A stretch of DNA of 64,000 nt, from NCBI RefSeq assembly GCF_000722775.1, contig NZ_JPFZ01000008.1, positions 62,001 through 126,000 of the forward strand. The letters are read 5' to 3'. Below the pieces are notes generated by a model that saw only the letters and a list, made by a program, of their open reading frames with translations, had not been told where the DNA came from and made no database searches. Within the stretch, counting starts at the first letter, position 1. Every line of letters starts with the position of its first letter. The DNA is from Streptococcus mitis subsp. hohhotensis (GTDB taxonomy: Bacteria; Bacillota; Bacilli; Lactobacillales; Streptococcaceae). Shown piece by piece: positions 19,097 through 27,497 of this stretch. A program made the translations under genes and the position numbers.

Positions 19097-20164
19097 ATGA
19101 CAAAAGAAAAAAATGTAATTTTGACTGCTCGCGATATTGTCGTGGAATTTGACGTTCGTGACAAAGTATTGACAGCCATTCGCGGCGTTTCCCTTGAACT
19201 AGTTGAAGGAGAAGTATTAGCCTTGGTAGGTGAGTCAGGATCAGGGAAATCTGTTTTGACAAAGACTTTCACAGGTATGCTTGAAGAAAATGGTCGCATT
19301 GCCCAAGGAAGTATTGACTACCGTGGTCAGGATTTGACAGCCTTGTCTTCTCACAAGGATTGGGAACAAATTCGTGGTGCTAAGATTGCGACTATCTTCC
19401 AGGACCCAATGACTAGTTTGGACCCAATTAAAACAATTGGTAGTCAGATTACAGAAGTTATTGTAAAACACCAAGGAAAAACAGCTAAAGAAGCGAAAGA
19501 ATTGGCGATTGACTACATGAATAAGGTTGGGATTCCAGACGCAGATAGACGTTTTGATGAATACCCATTCCAATATTCTGGAGGAATGCGTCAACGTATC
19601 GTTATTGCTATTGCCCTTGCCTGCCGACCTGATGTCTTGATCTGTGATGAGCCAACGACTGCCTTGGATGTAACTATTCAAGCTCAGATTATTGATTTGT
19701 TAAAATCTTTACAAAACGAGTACCATTTTACAACAATCTTTATCACTCACGACCTTGGTGTGGTAGCAAGTATTGCGGATAAGGTAGCGGTTATGTATGC
19801 TGGAGAAATTGTTGAGTATGGAACTGTTGAGGAAGTCTTCTATGACCCTCGCCATCCATATACATGGAGTCTCTTGTCTAGCTTGCCTCAGCTTGCTGAT
19901 GATAAAGGGGATCTTTACTCAATCCCAGGAACACCTCCGTCACTTTATACTGACCTGAAAGGGGATGCTTTTGCCTTGCGTTCTGACTATGCAATGCAGA
20001 TTGACTTTGAACAAAAAGCTCCTCAATTCTCAGTATCAGAGACACATTGGGCTAAAACTTGGCTACTTCATGAGGATGCTCCAAAAGTAGAAAAACCAGC
20101 TGTGATTGCAAATCTCCATGATAAGATCCGTGAAAAAATGGGATTTGCCCATCTAGCTGACTAG
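19097..20164 (+). CDS. amiE: Oligopeptide ABC transporter ATPase AmiE
   Basis: A 355-residue OppD-type ATPase. Walker A GESGSGKS is at residues 45-52, the signature is YSGGMRQR near 157, Walker B is [12 protein letters not shown] near 178, and the H-loop is ITHDLG near 217. An oligopeptide-transporter C-terminal region follows, here lacking the usual cysteine-rich iron-sulfur motif. It powers import through AmiCD together with AmiF. Confidence 0.95.
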   Translation: MTKEKNVILTARDIVVEFDVRDKVLTAIRGVSLELVEGEVLALVGESGSGKSVLTKTFTGMLEENGRIAQGSIDYRGQDLTALSSHKDWEQIRGAKIATIFQDPMTSLDPIKTIGSQITEVIVKHQGKTAKEAKELAIDYMNKVGIPDADRRFDEYPFQYSGGMRQRIVIAIALACRPDVLICDEPTTALDVTIQAQIIDLLKSLQNEYHFTTIFITHDLGVVASIADKVAVMYAGEIVEYGTVEEVFYDPRHPYTWSLLSSLPQLADDKGDLYSIPGTPPSLYTDLKGDAFALRSDYAMQIDFEQKAPQFSVSETHWAKTWLLHEDAPKVEKPAVIANLHDKIREKMGFAHLAD

Positions 20165-20174
20165 GAGGAAGGAA

Positions 20175-21101
20175 ATGTCTGAAAAATTAGTAGAAATCAA
20201 AGATTTAGAAATTTCCTTCGGTGAAGGAAGTAAGAAGTTTGTCGCGGTTAAAAATGCTAACTTCTTTATCAATAAGGGAGAAACGTTCTCACTTGTAGGT
20301 GAGTCAGGTAGTGGGAAAACAACTATTGGTCGTGCTATCATTGGTCTAAATGACACAAGTAATGGTGATATTATTTTTGATGGTCAAAAGATTAATGGTA
20401 AGAAATCGCGTGAACAAGCTGCGGAATTGATTCGTCGAATCCAGATGATTTTCCAAGACCCTGCGGCAAGTTTGAATGAACGTGCGACTGTTGATTATAT
20501 TATTTCTGAAGGTCTTTACAATCATCATCTGTTCAAAGATGAAGAAGAACGTAAAGAGAAAGTTAAAAATATTATCCGTGAAGTGGGGCTTCTTGCTGAG
20601 CATTTGACTCGTTATCCTCATGAGTTTTCAGGTGGTCAACGTCAACGTATCGGTATTGCCCGTGCCTTGGTCATGCAACCAGACTTTGTTATTGCGGATG
20701 AGCCCATTTCAGCCTTGGACGTTTCTGTTCGTGCCCAAGTCTTGAACTTGCTCAAAAAATTCCAAAAAGAACTTGGTTTGACCTATCTCTTTATCGCCCA
20801 TGACTTGTCGGTTGTGCGCTTTATTTCAGATCGTATCGCAGTTATTTACAAGGGTGTTATTGTAGAGGTTGCAGAAACAGAAGAACTGTTTAACAATCCA
20901 ATTCACCCATATACTCAAGCCTTGCTTTCAGCGGTACCAATCCCAGATCCAATCTTGGAACGTAAGAAGGTCTTGAAGGTATACGACCCGAGTCAACACG
21001 ACTATGAGACTGATAAGCCATCCATGGTAGAAATCCGTCCAGGTCACTATGTTTGGGCTAACCAAGCAGAACTGGTACGTTACCAACAAGGATTAAACTA
21101 A
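20175..21101 (+). CDS. amiF: Oligopeptide ABC transporter ATPase AmiF
   Basis: A 308-residue OppF-type ATPase. Walker A is GESGSGKT at about residues 40-47, the signature FSGGQRQR near 153, Walker [13 protein letters not shown] near 174, and the H-loop IAHDLS near 213. Ten bases follow the amiE stop, with AGGAGGAAGG as ribosome binding site. It is the last gene of the operon and a strong terminator follows. Confidence 0.95.
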   Translation: MSEKLVEIKDLEISFGEGSKKFVAVKNANFFINKGETFSLVGESGSGKTTIGRAIIGLNDTSNGDIIFDGQKINGKKSREQAAELIRRIQMIFQDPAASLNERATVDYIISEGLYNHHLFKDEEERKEKVKNIIREVGLLAEHLTRYPHEFSGGQRQRIGIARALVMQPDFVIADEPISALDVSVRAQVLNLLKKFQKELGLTYLFIAHDLSVVRFISDRIAVIYKGVIVEVAETEELFNNPIHPYTQALLSAVPIPDPILERKKVLKVYDPSQHDYETDKPSMVEIRPGHYVWANQAELVRYQQGLN

Positions 21102-21105
21102 TAAT

Positions 21106-21155
21106 GGTTTTATAATTTCCATAAAAATTGATGTGGAAATTATAAACCTTTTTTT
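21106..21155 (+). terminator. Strong intrinsic terminator of the ami operon
   Basis: GGTTTTATAATTTCCA (21106-21121) pairs with TGGAAATTATAAACC (21134-21148) with one bulge, followed by seven T. Confidence 0.9.
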
Positions 21156-21344
21156 GTTGGACTGATTTGAAAAGCTTTGAAAGCTTCCTGAAAGAATTTT
21201 CGAAAGAAATAGAATTCTTAGAAAATCATTGAATTATAGTGAGATGAAATAAAATCTGAACAACTAGATTAGGAAAGTCAAATTAATTTCTAGAAAAGTT
21301 TTAGAAGTCGCGACGTATTACTCTAGCTTCAATCTACTATAGTC
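21156..21344. other. Non-coding AT-rich spacer, no gene seen
   Basis: It contains one copy of a recurring 17-base motif TGAAAGAATTTTCGAAA (21189-21205) that also occurs at 25120 and 27027. I see no open frame or promoter of note before the BOX element. Confidence 0.5.
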
Positions 21345-21463
21345 TAATACTCTTCGAAAATCTCTTCAAACCACGTCAGCTCTATCTGCCACCTCAAAAC
21401 AGTGTTTTGAGCAACCTGCGGCTAGCTTCCTAGTTTGCTTTTTGATTTTCATTGAGTCTAATA
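21345..21463 (+). repeat. BOX element, shortened boxA joined to boxB and boxC
   Basis: Begins TAATACTCTTCGAAAATCTC, continues with a boxB-type core (CCTCAAAACAGTGTTTTGAG) and ends with the boxC tail (TTTTGATTTTCATTGAGT). The GTCAGCGTCGCCTTGCC part of boxA is missing. Confidence 0.9.
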
Positions 21464-21515
21464 TCTACAATGTAAAAAACTCTAGCTATCAGTTCATTGA
21501 TAGTTAGAGTTTTTT

Positions 21516-22394
21516 CTATTCATATGATTTAAGGAGTTTAAATAAAGCTTCTATTTCTGATGACGGTGTAGCCGATTTAAGGTAAGCGTAATAAACTGTA
21601 AAAGTTATCTTGTCCTTCGGTATAAGAGGAATTTTTATTAAATCATCATCTTCATCAGAAAGTGCGATATCAGCCAGTAAACTAAGGCTAATCCCTTTTT
21701 TTAAAAGTTCTTTAAGAATGACAATGTCATCAGTCTTAAAGAATATTTCTGCCTTGTTTTGATGCTTTTGATTAAGCGTTTCAAAAGCTTTCAGGTGAAC
21801 AAAGTGTTCGTCTAAGAGTATAAAGGATTGGTCTACTAATTCTTCAAAAGCGAGGGAAGGAGCAGTGGCAAAAGGATGGTTCTTAGATAAAACGACATAC
21901 AGTTCTTTATGAAATAACTCGTGTGTCTCTATTGAAGGATAATTGAGAGGTTCAATCAAACCGAGTAGGCTTGCATTAAGGTCTCCCTTAAGGAGAAGGT
22001 TTAATAACTCTACGGAGCCACCGCGGATAGGGCGTATCTTTTTTAAAAAATCGAATTTATCTTTTTCATTTAAGGCAGCAAAGAGATACTGAATGATAAT
22101 AGGAGGGAATCCTACAGTAGAGTATTGTGCCAAGGAGCGATTAATTTCTTTGCGAGTAGAAATGACCTCAGGTAAAATCAGTTCTGTATGCTTTAGAAGG
22201 ATTTGTCCTTGAGGAGTTAGCTTGAAGGAACGATGCGAGGGGTCATGGTAAATCAATTTGCAGTTAAAGGATTCCTCTAAGCGCTTGATAGCATAAGAAA
22301 TAGATGGTTGGCTGACTTTATGTTGTTTTGCTACTTCTGTATAGGATTGAAGCTGGCAGAGGTCATAAAAATATTGTAGATCTTTTAAATTCAT
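21516..22394 (-). CDS. mleR: LysR-type regulator, MleR-like
   Basis: A 292-residue LysR-type regulator. The N-terminal winged helix (about 1-60) includes TEVAKQHKVSQPSISYAIKRL, and an effector domain occupies about 90-290. It lies on the opposite strand from the malolactic enzyme gene, as mleR does in S. mutans and lactococci, where malate is the co-inducer. Here an XRE regulator gene is inserted between them. Naming rests on position and the N-terminal resemblance. Confidence 0.75.
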   Translation of the reverse strand: MNLKDLQYFYDLCQLQSYTEVAKQHKVSQPSISYAIKRLEESFNCKLIYHDPSHRSFKLTPQGQILLKHTELILPEVISTRKEINRSLAQYSTVGFPPIIIQYLFAALNEKDKFDFLKKIRPIRGGSVELLNLLLKGDLNASLLGLIEPLNYPSIETHELFHKELYVVLSKNHPFATAPSLAFEELVDQSFILLDEHFVHLKAFETLNQKHQNKAEIFFKTDDIVILKELLKKGISLSLLADIALSDEDDDLIKIPLIPKDKITFTVYYAYLKSATPSSEIEALFKLLKSYE

Positions 22395-22521
22395 ATGGGC
22401 TCACTTTCATTAGTTGGAGAAGGAAAATAAGTGGAAAACAGCAGATAAATAATTTTTATCCGTATCCTACAATTTGACTATACGAGTATTCACCAGTTAA
22501 AATGTAAGTGAGTCAGGGATC

Positions 22522-22872
22522 TCAAAGATTATCTAAGATACTCTCAAAAATGACCAACATCTTTTCTCGTTTATCAATAGGGAACTGTTTAATCTTCATG
22601 TTGATTCTTTTGAGTGAAAGATTGTCACTCTTATCAGAGGTTGATTCAAGGCTATCAAAATTGAAAAATTCCTCTGGGGTCATTTCTAGGGCGTCAATCA
22701 CTTTTTCAAGACTGTGAATGGTCAGATTCACATTTTGGTTTTCAAGTTGATTGATATACTTAAGCCCGAGTCCTGCTTGTTCCGAAAGTTCTTCCTGGCT
22801 CATTTTATTCTGTGTTCGAAAATATTTTACTTTTTGGGAAATATATTGTTGTAAATAGTTTTTAGTTGTCAT
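22522..22872 (-). CDS. XRE-family transcriptional regulator
   Basis: A 116-residue protein counted from the ATG at 22872; an in-frame TTG at 22887 would add five residues. Neither start has a clear ribosome binding site. The helix-turn-helix is at about residues 10-65 (MSQEELSEQAGLGLKYINQLE). The rest is charged and probably helical. It is transcribed toward mleR, with a 127-base gap, and divergently from mleS, so it may control either. The target is unknown. Confidence 0.75.
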   Translation of the reverse strand: MTTKNYLQQYISQKVKYFRTQNKMSQEELSEQAGLGLKYINQLENQNVNLTIHSLEKVIDALEMTPEEFFNFDSLESTSDKSDNLSLKRINMKIKQFPIDKREKMLVIFESILDNL

Positions 22873-23062
22873 ATAAATAGAATACAAGTTTTATATGACA
22901 AAAAAACACCTTAAAAAATACAAAGTATCACATAACATACCTATATGATATTTATTTTAATTAGGATTGTCAATTTGTATGATTGGCTTATTTTACTCGA
23001 AACTTTTAGTAAAGAGAGATCATCGAGAGTTTGATGAGTTCAGAAATTTATAACATATGCGT

Positions 23063-23122
23063 ATACAATTGTATTGTTTAAACAACAACGTTTCATGAAC
23101 AATTCGTTTCATGTGGTATAAT
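23063..23122 (+). promoter_or_regulatory. mleS control region: two palindromes, a direct repeat and extended -10
   Basis: ATACAATTGTAT (23063-23074) and TTGTTTAAACAA (23074-23085) are perfect 12-base palindromes. CGTTTCATG occurs twice (23089-23097 and 23105-23113). TGGTATAAT (23114-23122) is an extended -10. AAGGAGG precedes ATG 23146. The palindromes are candidate operators for the LysR or XRE regulator. Confidence 0.55.
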
Positions 23123-23145
23123 ATAAATAAAAAGGAGGTTGCACT

Positions 23146-24771
23146 ATGACTGCACATGATATTTTAAACAATCCTTTCCTCAATAAAGGTACTGCCTTTA
23201 CCTTAGAGGAGCGAAAGGAACTAGGCCTTATTGGTTTACTGCCACCGTATGTTCAAACGATTGAAGAACAAGCGGCGCAAACTTATGCACAAATGCAAAC
23301 AAAAGCCAATGATTTGGAAAAACGTCTTTTCCTAATGGAAATTTTTAATATCAACAGGACTCTTTTCTATTACCTCTTTTCTCAACATTTGGAGGAATTC
23401 AATCCAATTGTATACGATCCAACCATTGCAGATACCATTGAAGGCTATAGTGACCTCTTTGTAGATCCCCAATATGCGGGATATCTTGATATTAATCATC
23501 CTGAAAATATTGAAGCTACTTTGAAAAACGCTGCCGGGGGTCGCGAGATTCGTCTCATTGTTGTAACAGATGCAGAAGGAATCCTTGGAATTGGCGACTG
23601 GGGAACAAATGGTGTCGATATTTCTGTTGGGAAATTGATGGTTTATACGGGTGCTGCTGGAATTGATCCTTCAATGGTCCTTCCTTTAGTTATTGATGCA
23701 GGGACTAACCGTGAAGAACTTCGTAACAATCCTAATTACTTAGGAAATCGTCACGAACGGGTCCGCGGAGATCGTTACTACGACTTCATTGACCAATTTG
23801 TTCAAACAGCAGAACATCTCTTTCCTAAACTCTACCTTCACTGGGAAGACTTCGGTCGCTTGAATGCTGCCAATATTCTTGAAAAATACCGGAAACAAAT
23901 TCCGACCTTTAATGATGATATTCAAGGTACAGGAATCGTTACCTTGGGTGGTATCTTCGGTTCGCTGGATATTAGTGGTGAAAAATTAACAGATCAAGTT
24001 TATCTCTGCTATGGTGGTGGTACTGCGGGTGCAGGAATTGCCTCTCGTATTCTTCGTGAAATGGTAAGTGAAGGTCTTTCTGAAGAAGAAGCCTATAAAC
24101 GGTTCTTTATGGTTGATAAGCAAGGTCTTCTCTTTGATGACATGGATGACTTGACACCAGAGCAAAAACCATTTGCTAAGAAACGTGCTGACTTTAGTAA
24201 TGCAGATAAGTTGACTGACCTGCTTGAAGTAGTGAAGACTGTGAAGCCAACCATTCTTGTAGGAACTTCAACTCAGCCTAATACCTTCACTAAAGAAATA
24301 GTAGAAGCTATGTGTGAAAACACAGAACGTCCAATGATCTTCCCTTTGTCAAATCCAACTAAATTGGCAGAAGCTAGTGCCAAAGATTTGATTGAATGGT
24401 CAGATGGCAAAGCTTTTGTCGCAACAGGAATTCCTGCTGATACGGTTTCTTATAAAGGTGTAGACTATGTGATTGGTCAAGCAAATAATGCCCTGATTTA
24501 CCCAGGTCTTGGTCTAGGTATGCTGGCTTCTGAAGCAAGTCTTTTGACTGATGAAATGATTGGAGCAGCGGCGCATTCATTGAGTGGTATTGTCAATCCA
24601 GGCCAACCAGGAGCTCCTGTCTTGCCACCATTCAAGTATGTAGCAGATGTTTCTATTAAAGTAGCAGAAGCAGTCGCTAAAAAAGCACAAGAGCAAGGTC
24701 TTGCACGCGCTAAGGAAACAGATATGGCCAAAGCAGTTCGTGATTTTAAGTGGTATCCAGAGTATAAATAA
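23146..24771 (+). CDS. mleS: Malolactic enzyme
   Basis: A 541-residue NAD-dependent enzyme converting L-malate to L-lactate and CO2. This deacidifies the cytoplasm and supports acid tolerance. Length and the start ([20 protein letters not shown]) agree with lactococcal and S. mutans malolactic enzymes. The malic-enzyme fold shows [15 protein letters not shown] near residue 257 and the nucleotide-binding [14 protein letters not shown] near 289. No malate permease (mleP) gene follows; downstream is an insertion-sequence remnant. A related malic enzyme is less likely because similarity to MleS covers the whole length. Confidence 0.9.
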   Translation: MTAHDILNNPFLNKGTAFTLEERKELGLIGLLPPYVQTIEEQAAQTYAQMQTKANDLEKRLFLMEIFNINRTLFYYLFSQHLEEFNPIVYDPTIADTIEGYSDLFVDPQYAGYLDINHPENIEATLKNAAGGREIRLIVVTDAEGILGIGDWGTNGVDISVGKLMVYTGAAGIDPSMVLPLVIDAGTNREELRNNPNYLGNRHERVRGDRYYDFIDQFVQTAEHLFPKLYLHWEDFGRLNAANILEKYRKQIPTFNDDIQGTGIVTLGGIFGSLDISGEKLTDQVYLCYGGGTAGAGIASRILREMVSEGLSEEEAYKRFFMVDKQGLLFDDMDDLTPEQKPFAKKRADFSNADKLTDLLEVVKTVKPTILVGTSTQPNTFTKEIVEAMCENTERPMIFPLSNPTKLAEASAKDLIEWSDGKAFVATGIPADTVSYKGVDYVIGQANNALIYPGLGLGMLASEASLLTDEMIGAAAHSLSGIVNPGQPGAPVLPPFKYVADVSIKVAEAVAKKAQEQGLARAKETDMAKAVRDFKWYPEYK

Positions 24772-24932
24772 TTCATTTCTGCTGCCTATCCTCGGGATAC
24801 TTGGCTTATTTTGGATATGTTAGCAATCTACAGAGTTGATAACCGAAAAGTAAAGAGATTATCGTATTGACTATTGGTTTTAAAAAGTATAAAATAACTG
24901 TCGATTTTTTGTCCGACTGCCAAGAGTCAGTT

Positions 24933-25200
24933 TAATACTATACTAAAATCAAAACGCATTATATAATAGTGATATGAAATCAACCAAAGAAGAAATACAA
25001 GTTATCAAAACACTTTTAAAAGAATCTAGTACAACTAAATACCATAAAAGTCTTCAAATCGTTCTATTTTGTCTAATGGGCAAATCTTTGAAATTATCCT
25101 AAAAGAATTGAAAGTGTACTGAAAGAATTTTCGAAAAATTTTAAAATGATCAAAACGCATAATATCAGATGTAGGTTAGCTTGATATTATGCGTTTTTAT
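24933..25200 (+). mobile_element. Decayed IS630-like insertion sequence or MITE
   Basis: The left end AATACTATACTAAAATC is followed by ATG 24974 and 42 codons (stop 25100) beginning KSTKEEIQVIKTLLKESS. This matches the N-terminal helix-turn-helix encoded by the remnant at 45034-45295, and their upstream ends also match. Most of the transposase is missing. The motif AAAACGCAT-AT occurs near both ends in inverted orientation. It explains most of the 614-base gap after mleS; the 160 bases before it show no gene. Confidence 0.65.
25152..25198. terminator. Perfect 16-base-pair hairpin
   Basis: AAAACGCATAATATCA (25152-25167) and its exact complement at 25182-25197 enclose 14 bases. A and T runs lie on the outer sides. 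It can act as a terminator in either direction and lies at the right end of the IS remnant. Confidence 0.7.
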
Positions 25201-25230
25201 TATGTAAAGATTTGATGAATTTCTCCTAAT

Positions 25231-25255
25231 ACTCTTTGATTTTCATTGAGTATAA
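25231..25255 (+). repeat. BOX remnant, ends only
   Basis: The start of boxA (AATACTC) runs directly into the boxC tail (TTTGATTTTCATTGAGTATA), so nearly the whole element has been deleted. Confidence 0.6.
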
Positions 25256-25385
25256 AATTGAGTTTTTGTATAGCTTCAAACGTATGTATAGAGAATATTA
25301 GAAATTAGACTATGTTAAATTAGTAAATTTGATAGTCTGTATTTGTTTCAAAGTATTATAAAATCGTTTATCCCATATTTTTTAT

Positions 25386-25904
25386 TTAAAATTGACCAAT
25401 AACAACTGTACTAGTTTTCTCCAATGAGATTGAAGAGAGAGCATCTAATAGTTCATTATAGTAGAATCCATTTTTCAAATCTGTTTTAGTAGCTAGAGCG
25501 AACACTTCTAGCGTATATCGATGATCTTTATCAGGAGGAGTTGGTCCAACAAACATAGAATCAATTTCAGAAAAATCAGTTTCCAATAGAGGACTTGCGA
25601 AACTATTTTTCCCTTGCGTAATAGAATCTTTATAATCTAGACTGTAATTTTCAGGAATAATGACTGTATTATTTTTAACTTCTATATCCGTAGCAAGCCA
25701 GTGAATCCAAGGGAATGAACAAACTGGAATCGCATCATAATCAATTAAAGTAATAGCTATATATTTTGTCCCTTCTGGTAATTCGCTAATTTCAAAGGGG
25801 AAAGATCGTATAGGATTCCCCTTAATAATGTCGGTACAATCTGCTTCTTTTCCAAATCGTTTAGGCAATAAGTTCTGGTTAAAAGGTATATTAATTTTCA
25901 TCAT
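25386..25904 (-). CDS. YbhB/YbcL-type PEBP-family protein
   Basis: A 172-residue protein of the phosphatidylethanolamine-binding (Raf-kinase-inhibitor-like) family. Features are an early acidic segment, the IDYDAIPVCSFPWIHWLAT core near residues 53-71, and FVGPTPPDKDHRYTLEVFAL near 117-136, which form the anion-binding pocket. No signal peptide, so it is cytoplasmic. GGAGC precedes the ATG. It is divergent from a LysR regulator gene 123 bases away that probably controls it. The bacterial role is unknown. Confidence 0.88.
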   Translation of the reverse strand: MMKINIPFNQNLLPKRFGKEADCTDIIKGNPIRSFPFEISELPEGTKYIAITLIDYDAIPVCSFPWIHWLATDIEVKNNTVIIPENYSLDYKDSITQGKNSFASPLLETDFSEIDSMFVGPTPPDKDHRYTLEVFALATKTDLKNGFYYNELLDALSSISLEKTSTVVIGQF

Positions 25905-26027
25905 ATTGCTCCTTTCATATAATCGAATAAATTATTCTTGATTCTATGATATAATAAATACTAACTTTTTAAAATTTGGAAAAAGTTAATAATTCATTAA
26001 ATATTATTTTAGGAAGGAGAGGAGATA

Positions 26028-26903
26028 ATGAATTTAGATTGGTATTATACATTCTTAGTATTATCTAAACACCTCAATTATCATAGAGCAAGCGAAGAAT
26101 TATTTTTAACGGAACCAACACTTCACCAGCAAATAAAAAAACTCGAAAAACACTTACAAGTAAATTTATTTGAAACAGTTGGAAGAAATTTAACTTTAAC
26201 TCCAACAGGACGAGAATTTATCCCTATAGTAAAAAAAATAATTACAACGTATGAAGATGGAATTAAAAAAATACAATTAAAAAATAAAAAGTTGGAAACT
26301 CATTTAAACATTGCAGTTTCACCTTACATAGCTACCTATCTGTTACCGAAATTTCTTCCAGAATTTTTTGAAGAACAACCATCTGTAGGTATTTCAATTA
26401 CAGTTTTACAAAATGATATCGCTCGAGAAATTGAAAATAATCAATTTGATATTGGGATAGCTAGGGAAGAACCCTATACTACAAAGATTAATTCAGAAAA
26501 AATTTGTGAGGGTAAAATTGCTCTTTTTTATCCCAAAAATGATTCTCAACTAACTGAGGTGGAGTTATTTCAAAAATATAAGATTTTATCAGATAATCAT
26601 CCTGTTTATTGGAATAAAGTAAAACAAGAAATTTCTGAAATTGTTCCGGAATCTCAATTTGTTTCTATAAAGGATATAGCAGTGACTGAGAAATTGATTG
26701 AAATGGGACAAGGAATATCTTATCTTCCTCTATACCTTAAAATGACTTTAAATCCTAATATTGCTACTCGAATACCAGAAGAAATTTCTATTCCACTATC
26801 CTTTACTTACATAATGACTAGAAAAAATTCGGAAGCGATTGAACTTTTCAAAAATAAATTTAAGGAATTTATTGTTTTTGAACAAAATAAAGTAAATTTT
26901 TGA
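26028..26903 (+). CDS. LysR-family transcriptional regulator
   Basis: A 291-residue LysR regulator. The winged helix (about 1-60) includes RASEELFLTEPTLHQQIKKLE, and the effector domain spans about 90-285. A strong GGAAGGAGAGGAG precedes the ATG. The gene is very AT-rich compared with its housekeeping neighbours, like the PEBP gene, which suggests the pair arrived together. By the usual LysR arrangement it regulates the divergent PEBP gene. Confidence 0.9.
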   Translation: MNLDWYYTFLVLSKHLNYHRASEELFLTEPTLHQQIKKLEKHLQVNLFETVGRNLTLTPTGREFIPIVKKIITTYEDGIKKIQLKNKKLETHLNIAVSPYIATYLLPKFLPEFFEEQPSVGISITVLQNDIAREIENNQFDIGIAREEPYTTKINSEKICEGKIALFYPKNDSQLTEVELFQKYKILSDNHPVYWNKVKQEISEIVPESQFVSIKDIAVTEKLIEMGQGISYLPLYLKMTLNPNIATRIPEEISIPLSFTYIMTRKNSEAIELFKNKFKEFIVFEQNKVNF

Positions 26904-27068
26904 CTCTTAAAAAGATGACTTGTGTATCTAGAAACTAGTGTTAATGTATAAAATTGAAATTTCGCATCCTCCTTTCTGAGTTTAGATTGACTTGGTTATG
27001 AGTTTGAAACAGGGATAGAAAAACTTTGAAAGAATTTTCGAAAAATTTTAAAAAATTCTGAAATATTC

Positions 27069-27097
27069 TTGACAGGTGATGAAAAAGGTGGTAAGAT
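27069..27097 (+). promoter_or_regulatory. Promoter of the aromatic transporter operon
   Basis: TTGACA (27069-27074), exactly 17 bases, TAAGAT (27092-27097). Predicted start near 27104, about 390 bases before the first structural gene. Upstream, at 27027-27053, lies a 27-base copy of the recurring AAGAATTTTCGAAAAATTT repeat. Confidence 0.8.
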
Positions 27098-27129
27098 AGG
27101 AAACATCAAAAAAGAAAGCAGAAAAAGAA

Positions 27130-27189
27130 ATGAATAAGAAACAAGCTGTAACGATGAATCAAAACTTTTACTTTAGCTACTTTAGATAG
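27130..27189 (+). CDS. Leader peptide rich in Phe and Tyr codons
   Basis: A 19-codon frame reading MNKKQAVTMNQNFYFSYFR, then TAG 27187. Five of the last seven codons are aromatic: Phe at 27166, 27172 and 27181, Tyr at 27169 and 27178. Upstream is purine-rich (AGAAAGCAGAAAAAGAA) but without a textbook ribosome binding site. The stop lies two bases before the first pairing segment of the attenuator. This is the layout of amino-acid-sensing leader peptides such as PheL. That it is translated is inferred. Confidence 0.65.
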   Translation: MNKKQAVTMNQNFYFSYFR

Positions 27190-27190
27190 T

Positions 27191-27361
27191 GTTTGTAGAC
27201 ATGTCACCATGGATGCAAACAGTTCAAGCAATTTGTTTGTATCTATGTGGCTAAGATTTTTGATTGTGGTCCATATAGATGAATATCTAAATGGACTAGC
27301 TAAGTTGTAACTTGTTAGATTATTTCAAGCATCCGTTTAGGTATTATCTAGGCGGTTTTTT
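27191..27361 (+). promoter_or_regulatory. Relay attenuator with seven mutually exclusive segments ending in a terminator
   Basis: Segments pair only with the next one. A 27191-27203 with B 27208-27220 (11 pairs plus a tandem G-A mismatch). B with C 27235-27247 (13 pairs). C 27241-27250 with D 27271-27280 (10 pairs). D 27269-27280 with E 27285-27296 (11 pairs, one mismatch). E 27287-27295 with F 27332-27340 (9 pairs). F 27333-27340 with G 27348-27355 (8 pairs, then six T: terminator). A ribosome waiting at an aromatic codon leaves A free, giving A:B, C:D and E:F, so transcription continues. A ribosome at the stop codon covers A, giving B:C, D:E and F:G, so transcription ends. All pairs were checked by hand. 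Confidence 0.75.
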
Positions 27362-27365
27362 GTTT

Positions 27366-27473
27366 TATACTCTTCGAAAATCAAATTCAAACCACGTCAA
27401 CGTCGCCTTGCCGTACTCAAGTACAGCCTGCGGCTAGTTTCCTAGTTTGCTCTTTGATTTTCATTGAGTATTA
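27366..27473 (+). repeat. BOX element, boxA-boxC type without boxB
   Basis: Starts TATACTCTTCGAAAATC, includes GTCAACGTCGCCTTGCCGTA of boxA, and ends with the boxC tail to GAGTATTA. It sits between the attenuator terminator and the first structural gene. Confidence 0.92.
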
Positions 27474-27497
27474 TCTTTTCTGAGAAGGAGTTTCATT

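Noticed and set aside
21345-21463. Calling this repeat a RUP element
   Set aside because: The boxA start, the boxB core CCTCAAAACAGTGTTTTGAG and the boxC end identify it as BOX.
26904-27497. A tryptophan T-box riboswitch before trpX
   Set aside because: No T-box sequence (AGGGTGG-ACCGCG type) or specifier loop is present. The leader fits peptide-coupled attenuation instead.
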